From: Phaeosaccion multiseriatum
Lineage: Eukaryota > Ochrophyta, other classes
Direction of reading: 5' to 3'
Length of the DNA: 64,000 bases
Assembly: GCA_965112735.1 (NCBI GenBank)
Contig: OZ218951.1
Span: forward strand, 4,526,001 to 4,590,000
A program made the translations under genes and the position numbers. Position 1 is the first letter of the stretch. Each line of letters starts with the position of its first letter. The notes under the pieces were generated by a model that was not told where the DNA came from, did no database searches, and saw only the letters and a program-made list of their open reading frames with translations. Positions 1 through 9,895 of this stretch are shown piece by piece.

Positions 1-169
1 AACAGAAACGGGGCTGGAGAGGAGGGGAGAGGAGGGGAGGGGAGGGGTAGCATGACAAGGGCACCTCTACCCTACACACCACATCACACCACACCACAAT
101 ACACAAGGTGCCACATGTGTGCGCCCTCTGCCCATATGCCTACAGGTGCCTATCTTTCTCTCGCCTTAC

Positions 170-1827
170 TTGCATGAGTGCCATTATCTCTGCCAACCTG
201 CCCCCTGCCGCACTCTCCCCGTCGTCGTCATTGTCGAAGAGCTGGATGCCCCGCTCGGGGTCGAAGCAGCGATAGGCCATGATGTTGTGAGTGGCTCGTG
301 AGACCTTGTTGTTTGTCAGGAGGGACTCCAGAGCGAGCTCGACCTGCATGGAAGGTGGGTGGGTGGGTGGGGGGGAGGGGGAAGTGGGGGGAGTGAAGGG
401 TGGGAAGGGAAAAGGGAAGGAGAGGGGAGAGGGGAAGGTGAAGTGGGGGGAGGGAGGGAGGGCAAGGGAAAGGGGAAGGAGAGGGGAGAGAGGAAGGTGA
501 AGTGGGGGGAGGGAGGGAGGGGAAGCGAAAGGGGAAGGATAGGGGAGAGGGGAAGGCGAAGTGGGGGGAGGGAGGGAGGGAGGAGTGGTTCAGAGTGCGA
601 GTGCGTAGCTTGTATGTACCGGTGTGTGTGAAATACACACAGAGAGAGAGGTAGATAGACAGATAGAGAGGCAGAGAGAGAGAGAGAGAGGGAAAGGTGG
701 CCGACGCTCACAAAGTCTGCAAGGGCGGAAGAGAGGGAGACCAGATAGAAAAACTCCCACGCACGCACGCACCCACCTGTCTCTCGTTGGTGACCGCAAC
801 GAGGTGGGCTTGAAAGGTGCTCTTGCGATCAGTGAAGGGCTTGCCGTGCTTGAACATTTCAATTGGAATCAAGTCATCGCTGCCATTTGCAAAGACTCCA
901 GTCCCATCAGCAGGCGACTGCTGCGGCTGCTGGTGCCACCCCAACGTTTGGTCCTTCTCGTCTGCCTCTCCCCTCCTGCTCCCCTCATCGCCCTCTCCCT
1001 GCGCTGCTGCATCGCTTCCGTTCTCTAGCTCTTGCTCCTCCTCCTGCTGCTGCTGCTGCTGCTGTTGAGGGTCTCCCTGTTCTTCATCTTCAGGCGGGGT
1101 ACATAAGCCCATCTCCAGCAGCTTTTCCCGCACCATCTCCACAACCACATAGATAACAACACTCCCCTTGTTTTCCTGGACCAGAGCTTCTACAGCTGTG
1201 TGTCGGGCCCGGCGGAGGCAGGGAGGGGGGGGGGGGGAGCGAGGAGCCCAGAGACGCAGAGGTAGACACACTTTTAAGTCAAGACGAAAGAGGAACACAC
1301 TCAACCAGACGACAGAGAGGAGTGGTAGGGGTTCATCATTCCTCCACCCTGCGCTAAGTCTCTCGCCTCTCTATCTCTGCCCCTGCATTTCGGTGGCCCA
1401 TTCTCTTCTTCCTCTGTCTCCATCACCTTGGTTGAGGATTGTGAGATTGCTTCGACTCACGGCTACGGAGCGCACCAGGCACTCTCTTGGACTCGAAGCG
1501 CTGGGGTAGTCCGGGCCCAAGCGTAGGCATATGCGCACGAGGGGAGAGGCAGCGTTAACGATCACCTCCACCTGAGGGTTGGAGTCGGAGAGAGCACAGA
1601 GGCAGGCTGCTTTTAGGGTAGAGGGACAGCTTTAATTTAATCTTCGTGGGTGCTTCCTGTTGGGAGAACGCTTCCACGCTGCACCTTCTCCCTACCTTAC
1701 GCTCTCCAGCCTCCCCTTCCTCCACGCTGGCGTCGTCTCCATAGATGTACTGCAGGGCCTCGATCTCTTCGAGCTGCTCCTCGTTCACCACGACGGCACC
1801 ATCTTCGCGACTTACTTCAGCGGCCAT
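170..1827 (-). CDS. IMPACT/YIH1-family protein (RWD + UPF0029), 3' end outside window
   Basis: Four exons join in phase: 1827-1696, 1571-1427, 1195-777 and 343-170, giving 290 residues before the gene leaves the window. Residues about 14-115 form an RWD domain (EEQLEEIEALQYIYGDD, then a YPSASSP turn). A Gln run lies at 136-143. From about 208 the UPF0029/IMPACT fold begins (KHGKPFTDRKSTFQAHL, RATHNIMAYR, NDDDGESAAGGRL). Family knowledge: IMPACT and yeast Yih1 bind GCN1 and dampen the GCN2 eIF2-alpha kinase during amino-acid starvation, in the cytosol. The start at 1827 was chosen because the RWD begins about 13 residues later and the upstream in-frame sequence is low-complexity. The last part of the IMPACT domain (a Val-rich strand and a GG loop) should lie left of position 1. 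The family call is firm; the exact splice sites are inferred. Confidence 0.85.
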
Positions 1828-2429
1828 CCCATGCACTGCGGATGAGGGACGTCCAAGGGCTTCTCCAGGCGGCGAGCGAGCTGCTGGTGGCTCCAAGGGC
1901 GGCTTCCAGGATCCTTTATAGGAAAAAGGGGGAGAATGACGGAAATCCCATTGGTGATACAGGACGCCGCCAGTCTTTAGACTCCCTTCAGTCTTCAGGC
2001 CCTTCTTCAAAGAGCTGCTGGAGCAATCCTTACCCCCCGCCCATGCTTTTACATACCCCCCCCCCCCCGCGTTGACGGGACAGCAGTGAGCGGCTTCTGC
2101 ACAAGTCACGCTCCACACTTGCTCCACCGGAGGGAAAGAGACAGAGAGTTAAGGATGGATGCCTGGGTGCTGATGGAGGGGGTTGGAAGGCGGAAGGCCG
2201 GCGTTGGGTCGATGTAACGGGGGGGATTTACTTTGTGACATGTTGCGAGCGCAGGCAGGCCAGCGAAGCCCTCTTGGCCACAGCTGCAACGGTACCACGT
2301 CACTCTCACGAGATGGCAGCGCCGGCTGAAGCCAGTCAGGCAGAGCCGGCCGCCCTGGTGGGATGGAAGGGTAAGTGTCAGAGCCAGCAGCCGTGATATA
2401 CACACCCAGGGCCAGCCATCCCCGGCCTC
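1828..2429. other. Intergenic stretch, no gene seen
   Basis: This stretch lies between the divergent starts of the IMPACT-like gene and the ubiquitin-protease fragment. It has only short open frames without recognisable domains, plus a C-run near 2060. It may hold both promoters. Confidence 0.4.
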
Positions 2430-3211
2430 ATGATTAGAACATCAGCCTGTGCCGCAGTCCTGACCCTTTCTTGTTGTGCCGCCGCCTTTCTCTACCCCTC
2501 CGCCTCTCGGCACCAGCGAAGCTCCAACCATGGGAGAATGCCTCGTCCTCCACGCAACCGTGGCAGATGTTGCCTTTTTGGGTCCCCACGACTACAACGC
2601 GCCAGCGGCGCGAAGCATAAGTGAGCAAGAAGATTGGAATTGATGGGCACCGGCTCTTCCATCTTTCGCGAACTACAAAACGCAGTGGATTTTCAACAGG
2701 ATGGCCGTGCAAGAATCACGGGAGCTGGTGAAGTTTAACTCCACGTGCAACGTCAGAACCGGGGACAGCGATGACATTCAATGGGAACGTTGCCGCCATT
2801 GCAATCGTAACGCAGTGCCTGCCTACAAGCGGACAATCATCACAACGGAGCCGGGGGTCCTTATGCTTACACTCAAGCGCTCCTCTTTTCATAAAAATAA
2901 ATGAAAAGAGGAGCGCTTGAGCGTAAGCATGAGGACCCCCGGTGCCGTTTCTATGAGTGTCCGCTTGTAGGCAGGCACTGCGTTACGATTGCATGGCGGC
3001 AACGTTCCCATTGAATGTCATCGCTGTCCTCACGTCAAGCAAGGTGAGGGTGAGCTGACGAAGGAGTGTGTTGCTCGCTTTTTTCTTAATGCGTCCGTCC
3101 CCCCTCTTCCTCTGTCGCCCGCCCACTCACCAGGTGACGAAGCCGGTCACTTTTCCCGAGACCCTTTTCCTTCCTGTGCAGACAGATCCGGCCGATGACT
3201 CCACCGAGGAG
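2430..3211 (+). pseudogene. Ubiquitin-specific protease (USP) fragment, disrupted by a fold-back
   Basis: A first exon (2430-2620) encodes a hydrophobic leader ending in AAAFLYP, which resembles a stramenopile plastid-targeting leader. It can splice to 2700-2904. That exon carries a piece of the USP catalytic domain: a C-x2-C pair (CRHCNR) followed by EPGVLMLTLKR, matching the family's P-x-V-L-x-L-x-L-K-R-F box. The frame stops at 2904 inside a short loop, where the sequence turns back on itself as an inverted copy. A later exon-like piece at 3134-3211 (VTKPVTFPETLFLPVQ, then a GTACGT donor) matches the next USP block (K-x-V-x-F-P-x-x-L). No Cys box or His box was found. I read this as a decayed USP gene. 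A short expressed product of about 131 residues cannot be excluded. Confidence 0.5.
2762..3029. repeat. Fold-back 1: about 130-bp inverted repeat, 8-bp spacer
   Basis: Left arm 2762-2892 and right arm 2901-3029 are near-perfect reverse complements. They differ by several substitutions and one deletion (CCATTGCAAT against CCATGCAAT). The left arm is USP-like coding sequence, so the right arm is an inverted copy of it. Confidence 0.9.
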
Positions 3212-3566
3212 GTACGTGTGTGTGCGTGTGTGGGTGTGGGTGTGGTGGGTGTGGGGGGCGGCGGCCGTGTGTGTGTGCGCCGCTCTGCCTGAAGGCAACG
3301 AAGAACATAACGGCCCCGGACCCTCCCCCGTCTCCCTTTTTTCAAGATCTTTGCCTTCAGATACTGTAGCTCCTATCTGCTCCCTCTTTCTCACTACCGT
3401 CTCTCAGAAGGCTGGCTGGGAGCCTTGTGTCAAACTCCCCGTCCCTTCCTCTCGAACCTTACTCTGCCCACTCTTGCTGCCCTGCCTGCAGAGCCAGGGA
3501 GGTGCGACCGGCATGTCACCCGAGTCAAAGAAGCGCGACACTACATCGGGCAATTCCTTGCGCTGA

Positions 3567-3672
3567 CTCTTTGATACGGCGATTCTCGGAGAAGTGGAGC
3601 TCCGCATGGGGTTGGTGTTCTTGCCGCGCTTGATGCGGAGCTCCACCTCTCCGAGAATTGCAGTATCAAAGA
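3567..3672. repeat. Fold-back 2: about 40-bp inverted repeat, 25-bp loop
   Basis: Arms 3567-3607 and 3633-3672 share CTTTGATACxGCxATTCTCGG and GTGGAGCTCCGCAT with a few mismatches. The arm sequence is unrelated to fold-backs 1 and 3. Confidence 0.88.
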
Positions 3673-4113
3673 GGCAGCGCATGGGGGAGCTGCGGCAGAG
3701 CCTCAAGCAGGTGAGCTGCGAGTAGCTAGCTTCCTTGTCTGGCCTCTGTCTTCCTGTTCTCGTTGCTTGCTCTTGCTTCGCTCCTTCTTGCTTGTCTTGC
3801 TTAACTCCTCAGCTCGGCTCAGGCCAGCCATGCATGATCTCCTCCTGCCTCGCTCCTCCTCCACAAGCAACAACACCAACTGTCTGCCCCTGCCTGGCTG
3901 CTGTACCCAACACCACCCGCCGCCACCACCGCAGGCCAACGACAACGGCTTCGCCTGGGGATAGGCAACCACGCGCCCGACCGTACTTCTGGGGCAAGAC
4001 GAGAGCTACACCACCTCATCATGCTGCGTCCCTGCCTGCTCAGTCATCCTTCGCAACGTCGGCATCGTCAAAATCGTCCACTTGCACCGAGTGCGGCCGC
4101 GACCAGCACCGAG

Positions 4114-4255
4114 ACGCCTCCGCTGCGAGAGCCATTTTAGTCTGCGCCCTGTACGAGCACAAAGAGTTTTTCGTTTTTCGACTGTAACTAACTCTCGAAA
4201 AACTCTTTGTGCTCGTAAAGAGCGCAGGCCAAAATGGTTCTCGCAGCGGAGGCGT
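4114..4255. repeat. Fold-back 3: about 60-bp inverted repeat, 22-bp loop
   Basis: Arms 4114-4173 and 4196-4255 pair through ACGCCTCCGCTGCGAGA at the base and ACAAAGAGTTTTTCG next to the loop, with a few mismatches and a small bulge. The arms are unrelated to the other two fold-backs. Confidence 0.88.
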
Positions 4256-4362
4256 GAAAACAACACGGAATCCCCTGATTTGCCCCGGAAAACTCGCTCC
4301 AAATTCCACATCCATCCTCCCTCCCTCCCTCTCGCCTGAAGGAGAGAGAGGGTAAAAGATAC

Positions 4363-4837
4363 AAACGGAGGGAGGAAGGCATGCTTGGACGAGCCCCTCG
4401 ATGAGGCAGGAACTATTGCCCTGTACTCAGCTATGGAAAAGCAGAGGGGCGACATCATTACTCTTCTGCTGCAAGAGGGGGGATCGCCGAATACTCGACA
4501 CCCTTGGGGGGGCTGTACTCCGCTTGTGCTTGCATGCGCTCGTGGGAATGCGGCGATCGTACAACAGCTTCTCTCTGCTGGACCTACATCGGGGCGGCGC
4601 TGGAACTACTCGCAGGAGGATCCTCACTGGCGAAGGCTCTGACAGAAGCGCGAGAGCTCAACAATGCAGGAGCTTCAATTCCTTCTGGCCGCGGACAGGC
4701 AGCACTTTGCGTCACAAAGCGCGTTGGACGTGATGCGGGGCACTGACCGTCTCTTTGGCAAGGAAGGGAGGCTGAAGGTGTCGCAGAGAGAGGTCAGCCC
4801 TGAGGTGCTGCAGGACGTGGCGGAGGAGATGGCATGA
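4363..4837 (+). pseudogene. Ankyrin-repeat pseudogene, copy of the gene at 47616-48940
   Basis: The translation around 4363-4560 (NGGRKACLDEPLDEA, GDIITLLLQEG) closely matches the N-terminal part of the intact ankyrin gene at 47616-48940. The match resumes near 4590 in another frame (GAALELLAGG, SLAKALTEAR). A third frame covers the C-terminus (HFASQSALDVMRGTDRLFG, then EVLQDVAEEMA and a stop at about 4837). The middle four or five ankyrin repeats are missing, and at least two frameshifts separate the blocks. It is therefore a truncated non-functional duplicate. The intact gene lies about 43 kb away on the opposite strand. Confidence 0.85.
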
Positions 4838-5702
4838 CGAGCTCACCTCCCCGCTCTGCAATCCGACGATGCAAGGGAGAGTAGTCAACCCCAAAAGTAG
4901 AGGCCAGATCGATCTCGATGGTATTATAAGGCTAAACTCCTCTCTCCTGATACATACACAGCTATACCTGAACTATCCATAAAAACACGTTTCTTGAGAG
5001 CACTTGGATCGGCGCGGGACCCGGCCCGCTCCGCCCCTCTCGCCAAAGCACCAAAGCAGCAAGGGGAGGAAAGGAGGGCAGTACGGCGCCTCCAAGAAGA
5101 AAAGAGAAAGAAACTGTCCGTCCTCCTTGCTAGAGAGAAAGAAACCGTCTGTCCTCCTTGCTTGCATGCCTGGCCCACGGAGCGCGAGCTCTCCTGTTTT
5201 TCTCTCTAGGCCTTTTCTTCCTTCCCTAATTTCTTTCATTCCTTTTCCCCTTCCTTCCTTCCTTCCTTCCGCTCTTCCCAACCAATAAATAATGCGCCGC
5301 CAGCCCCCCATCGCCGCGACATTATACAGTCAAATTCTTCGTGCGCGCATTCACCTGCCCACTCACCCACCCGCCTGTGCTGGCTGCCGGCAGTCGCATT
5401 CGGGTTGATTGCTGCCTCCGGATCCTGAGTGCTCACAGGTGCCTCTCACTCTCCATACATGCCAACCAGCAAGCCCCCCCCCCCCCAGCACCCTCTTCCG
5501 GGCCTTTTGGGGAACTTCTTGCTGTGTGCTGCCTTCTTTGCTTGACTCTTGTGCTTGACACTTGTGCTTCCCTGAAAGGGTTCATTGGGCCTCTCTGCCG
5601 TCTCCGCTCTGCCTTAAGTCAAAACCCCCACTAAGGACTGGTGGTGGTTCATAACAAGGACGGCAGCTGACTGGCATGTCGTGACGCTGGACTACTGAGA
5701 AT

Positions 5703-6025
5703 GCTGCTGCCCCGCTAGACCCTTATTACCCGCACAGTGCGACGACTGCTGCTCCTGGTACTGCTGGTGCTGGTGCTGCTGCTAGTACTAATACCGCTAC
5801 TCTTAGCGAGTAAAGTCTACCTACCCAGGTGTGTGTGCTTACTGATTTCTGCTTTTGCTGCTGCTGCTGCCCCGCTAGACCCTTATTACCCGCACAGTGC
5901 GACGACTGCTGCTCCTGGTACTGCTGGTGCTGGTGCTGCTACTAGTACTAGTACCGCTACTCTTAGCGAGTAAAGTCTACCTACCCAGGTGTGTGTGTGC
6001 TTACTGATTTCTGCTTTTGCTGCTG
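5703..6025. repeat. 160-bp tandem duplication
   Basis: Two adjacent units (about 5703-5862 and 5863-6025) start GCTGCTGCCCCGCTAGACCC and end in CTG-rich sequence. They differ by very few bases and by the length of a GT run. Confidence 0.9.
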
Positions 6026-6165
6026 CTGCTGCTGCTTCCGCCGCTGCTGCATCTTCCGCCCCCGTAGCTAGAGAGCCCGGAGGAGAAAGCAACACACTGG
6101 GGGTCCACGGACACAGATAGTCCTCCTCCCTCCCCCCCCTATGGAAGTGTGCTGCTGCCGCTGCT

Positions 6166-6182
6166 GCTGTATCACCAACTGC
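6166..6182 (-). repeat. Dispersed motif copy
   Basis: GCTGTATCACCAACTGC, the reverse complement of the dispersed motif, flanked by CTG triplets. It lies just beyond the 3' end of the isoaspartate methyltransferase gene. Confidence 0.85.
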
Positions 6183-6326
6183 TGCTGCTGCGCTGGCCAT
6201 GCCTTTGCCCCTTCGCCGAGAAGAGAATACAAGTGGCCAGTGGCTGTCCTTCTCTGCCTGTGCGAATCTCGTCGTCCTCCTCCTCCTCGTCGTCCTCCTC
6301 CCCCCACTCCTGCTCTTGCTCTGTAC

Positions 6327-9059
6327 CTAGAAGCGAACCTCTGTGGGGGAAGGGCCGGTATCGACGAGGGGCACATAGCTCACGCCAAGCAGCTTGGTGG
6401 CCTCGAAACTGTCAGAGGCAGGCCCTGTGTCGCGAACACGATCCACCTGAGGCAGTTGGAGGGAAGAAGGGAGGGAGGGGGGGAGGGAGGGTGTGTGAGT
6501 GCGTGTCTGCGTGCCTGCATGCGCGTGCGTGCGTGCGTGCGTGGAGATTTCAAGGGGGGGAACGTCCACAATTTCCCGTCCTCACTACTCATGCTGTCCC
6601 CCTTGGCGCTCTCTCCTCCTCTACCCCCCCTCCTTGTCCTTTCCTCGACAGTCCTCTCCGTTGGGGTGAGGGTACCTTATACAGTGTCTGTGGGCCGCCC
6701 TGAGGCCCAATCGGGATGAAGAGTCTCCCTCCCAATTTCAGCTGCTCCACCAATTTGATGGGCAGCTGAGGATAAAAAAGTCAGTAAAGGCGGAAAGAAA
6801 GAGAAAAAAGGAGAGAGAGATTGAGATTCTTCTAGCGAGGGAAGGACGAGGCAGTACCGCGTCGTTGTTTAGATACACAGGCTTCTCATCCGGGGAGTCC
6901 CTGCCTCCTCCTTGGTACGCATGGGGGGTTGGTGAGCGCATGCTTCACCCCCATTCTCACTCTCTTGTCCACTTACTTCTGCGGCGGCTGCTCCAACGTG
7001 GATGGCGTCGAAGGGACCCTCCTCCTGCACGCCAAAGCGGCGCATTCAAGAGTGCAGTAGCAGCAGCAGTGGGTTGGTGATACAGCCGCAGTAGCAGCAA
7101 CAGCAGCAGCAAGGGCAGCAATAGCAGCAGCGACAGCAGTTAGTCACACAGCAGCCATAGAGGAAAGTACGTCTAATGAGAGAGTCGGAGGCTGCTTCGA
7201 GCACCTCCACCGCGGAGAGACACACGCCCTCCAGCAATGGTACCTTCCCTCCCCCCCTCCCTCTCTCTCTTCCTCCCTCTCTTCCTCGGCCTCGGCCCAC
7301 CGGTCTGGCCCAGTTGTAGTATTTTCAGCTGGCCTCTCTTCGCTCTCTTCCCTCTCTCCCCCCCCACGCACCCACCTACCTTCCAGCCGTCCCACCCGTT
7401 GCCCACGGCGAGCTTGATCCTGCCCGTGGTAAGTAGAGAGGCGTCGTCGTTGCGAATGTTGCGCTCCGTCATGCCCACGAGCGGCCCCAGGTAGTCCACC
7501 CCGAACACTCTGGCAGTGGGGCAGTGGGGCAGTGGGGCGGGCATGTGGGTATGGGTGAGAGAGAGGTACGACAGGCATAGGCATACGGGCAGAGAAGCGC
7601 AGGTTACAGAGGGAGGGAGGGAGGGAGGGAGGGACGTAGGTGGGTAGATAAGTTGGTAGGTAGGTACGTAGACAGGTACGTAGACATGGAGGTATGTAGG
7701 TGGGTAGGTAGGTAGATAGGTGGGTACAGTGGCGTCCGATATTGTTGGCTGAAGTTTGGCGTTTGTGGTGCTGTTCTCTGTGCTGTTTTGTGTGGTGGTG
7801 GTGACTGATGGTGACTGAACAGCCTCGCCCCCAGCATGCCTCCAAATGTCCCTAGCCCCCCCCCCAAACTGCCCCCCCAAGTCGGCTCACCTCCCCCCCG
7901 GTCCCACGAGCCTGGCTAGTACCGCTGTGAGGTACCCGCTGCCGCACCCAACATCGAGCACTTTTGCATCCGTCTTGCCTGAAGGGAGAGGGAGGGAGGG
8001 AGGGGGAGGGAGGTAGGCGGCTCAAAATCTCTCTCTCTTTCATTTTTCCTGATTCCCGCCCCTCCTTCCTTCCCTCCCTCCCTCCCTCCCTCCCTCCCTC
8101 CTTCCCTCCCTCCAACTCCCTGCCTCCCATCCCCTTGCCCCCTTCCCCCTCTCTCTCGTTCCGGTCGAACCTTCGAGTGCGGGCCACATGATCTCGATAG
8201 CGTGAGCGTGCATGTGTGGGGCGCTGTTGGATAAGAGGGAGGGAGGGAGTCGGTGAGGCAAACGACGAAAACAAAGGGGAGGGGGACGGGGACGGGGAGG
8301 GGCAAGCTGCTGTCATGGCGCGTCGCAATGAGCTAAAATCTAGGCTGTGGACGGTTGGAAGGCCACAATCTCCACGGCACACGGGCCATGATTGCTACAC
8401 ATGATACCTACATACAGAGGGCGATCACACCCCCTCCTGCCAAGCACACCCTTCAGCGACTCTGGCTGAAGTCCCACCGCTTTAACGTGGCGGGCTCTAA
8501 TGCTTCTCTCGTCTCTACACTTGCCGCCTCTGTACCACCGAGCACTACACCCAAGAGAGAGGCCGCCTCTGCTACCGAGCCTACTTTGACTTTGCTCATT
8601 CCACCGCACAGAGACGGGGAGGGAGGCCATTCTCCTCTTCCCTGTTCTTCACCTGATGGTCTGACGATGGCCAATGGGCTGCGATGGGAGGATGTGTCAT
8701 GCGAACAACCCAAAGACAGGAACAGGAGAACAGGGCAAGTTGCTTGTTACGACGGAGGATGGCAGCCTACAGGAGGCCTTGATACGCCCCTCCCGTTCCA
8801 CTCCCCCTCCTCCTCCCCTCCTCTTCCTCTCCTCCCTCTCCCCCCTTATCCTCCTCCCCTCCCCTCCCCTCCCTCCTGTTCCTCTCGTCCCTCTCCTCCT
8901 CCCCTCCCCTCCCTGCCCCACCTGAGGGGCGTCGCTGTAGGCGTTGGAGGGTGCGTAGAAGCCCCTGTCCGTGTCCAGCATGGCCTTGCGGCACGCCTCA
9001 TGCTCCAAGAGATTGCTGTCTGCTCCACACCAAGCAGCACCAACACACCAACACACACC

Positions 9060-9122
<63 letters not shown>

Positions 9123-9654
9123 CCACGGAAAGACTTTCTTAAAATCGGATCCGCAAGATCGGATACATCCGGATACATCCCTTTCTTTACAGCCATAGAC
9201 TATTTTTTATTCACTCATTCAGAAGTCGGTACTCACCCCTCAGCTTTCGGACGAGCTCGGCATTGGATGATCCCGAGCAGTGCCACGGTCCTGTGGACAT
9301 GCGCATAGAGGACGACGGAGGCGTTTTGATCATCAGCGGCGAAGGTGGGGGCGTAGAAGAAAGGGCAGTGGTGAAGGCAAGCGGCCTGGCGAAGCGGGGC
9401 GGAAAGAGAAGAGGCACGCGCATCCTTGCTTTCGGCTGCTGCTGCGGTGGTCTCTGCTGCTTCTTCTGCTGCTGCTGTTCTTGCTGTTGCGGCTGTTCTT
9501 GCTGCTGGGAGTGGAGGAGCCGCTCGTGCGATGGGATCGCGTGCACTGCACCTGTTCCGGCTTGAAGCAGGAAGCCCCCCCCGCAGCTCAGGACGGACAC
9601 GAAGGCGAGCAGCCTACCTTGCATGACGACGAGGATGAAGACGAGGACGAGCAC
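6327..9654 (-). CDS. PCMT1: Protein-L-isoaspartate O-methyltransferase (9 exons)
   Basis: Nine exons join in phase: 9654-9237, 9019-8922, 8678-8653, 8223-8171, 7978-7891, 7509-7380, 7024-6977, 6765-6676 and 6446-6327, for 356 residues. The enzyme uses S-adenosylmethionine to methylate L-isoaspartyl residues, starting repair of aged proteins. Diagnostic motifs in order are TISAPHMHAHAIE (about 180-190), the SAM loop VLDVGCGSGYLTA (about 205-217), VFGVDYLGPLVG (229-240), GPFDAIHVGAA (274-284), LKLGGRLFIPIG (296-307) and VSYVPL (339-344). The core is about 225 residues, as in the family. The first 125 residues are extra: a hydrophobic leader that may be a signal or organelle-targeting sequence, then Gln- and Pro-rich sequence. 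The 26-nt third exon is needed to restore the TISAP motif. The gene is divergent from pantothenate kinase. Confidence 0.93.
7073..7086 (+). repeat. Dispersed motif copy in a PIMT intron
   Basis: GTTGGTGATACAGC, followed by GCAGTAGCAGC. A degenerate version (CAGTTAGTCACACAGCAG) lies at 7137-7154 in the same intron. Confidence 0.8.
9048..9122. repeat. (CA)n microsatellite
   Basis: About 75 bp of almost pure CA repeat in the first intron of the isoaspartate methyltransferase gene. Confidence 0.95.
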
Positions 9655-9895
9655 AGTATAACCTTATCAATCCGTTTTCTTGTCCCCTACCACGATGAGC
9701 TGGGATATAAATATATAAATATCCTAGGGGAGCCCGGCCGGCTCTATCAGACTGACCATTTGGTGCCATATTTCTTCTCCCGCCCGAATCGCTCTCCCTC
9801 CCTCTTTTTCTTTCGCTCCTTCGCTCTCTCTCTCCTTCTGTTTCTCTCCGTGTTTGTGTCTCTCCGTCTCTCTCCCTTTCTGAGAGCGAGGCAGA
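9655..9895. promoter_or_regulatory. Shared promoter region of PIMT and pantothenate kinase
   Basis: Only 241 bp separate the two divergent start codons. An AT-rich TATA-like block at 9704-9724 (GATATAAATATATAAATAT) stands out in GC-rich surroundings. Its use is inferred. Confidence 0.45.

Larger units (their letters stand above)
4838..6326. other. Intergenic stretch without a recognisable gene
   Basis: No exon with a recognisable domain was found on either strand. The stretch holds an imperfect direct repeat at 5101-5162, a CTTCC run near 5250, an AATAAATAA box at 5285 and the 160-bp tandem duplication at 5703-6025. It also has CTG-rich sequence and one copy of the dispersed motif at 6166. 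Confidence 0.5.

Noticed and set aside
7144-7880. Two overlapping minus-strand frames of about 235 residues
   Set aside because: Only 7509-7380 is coding (PIMT exon 6). The flanks are intronic repeats.
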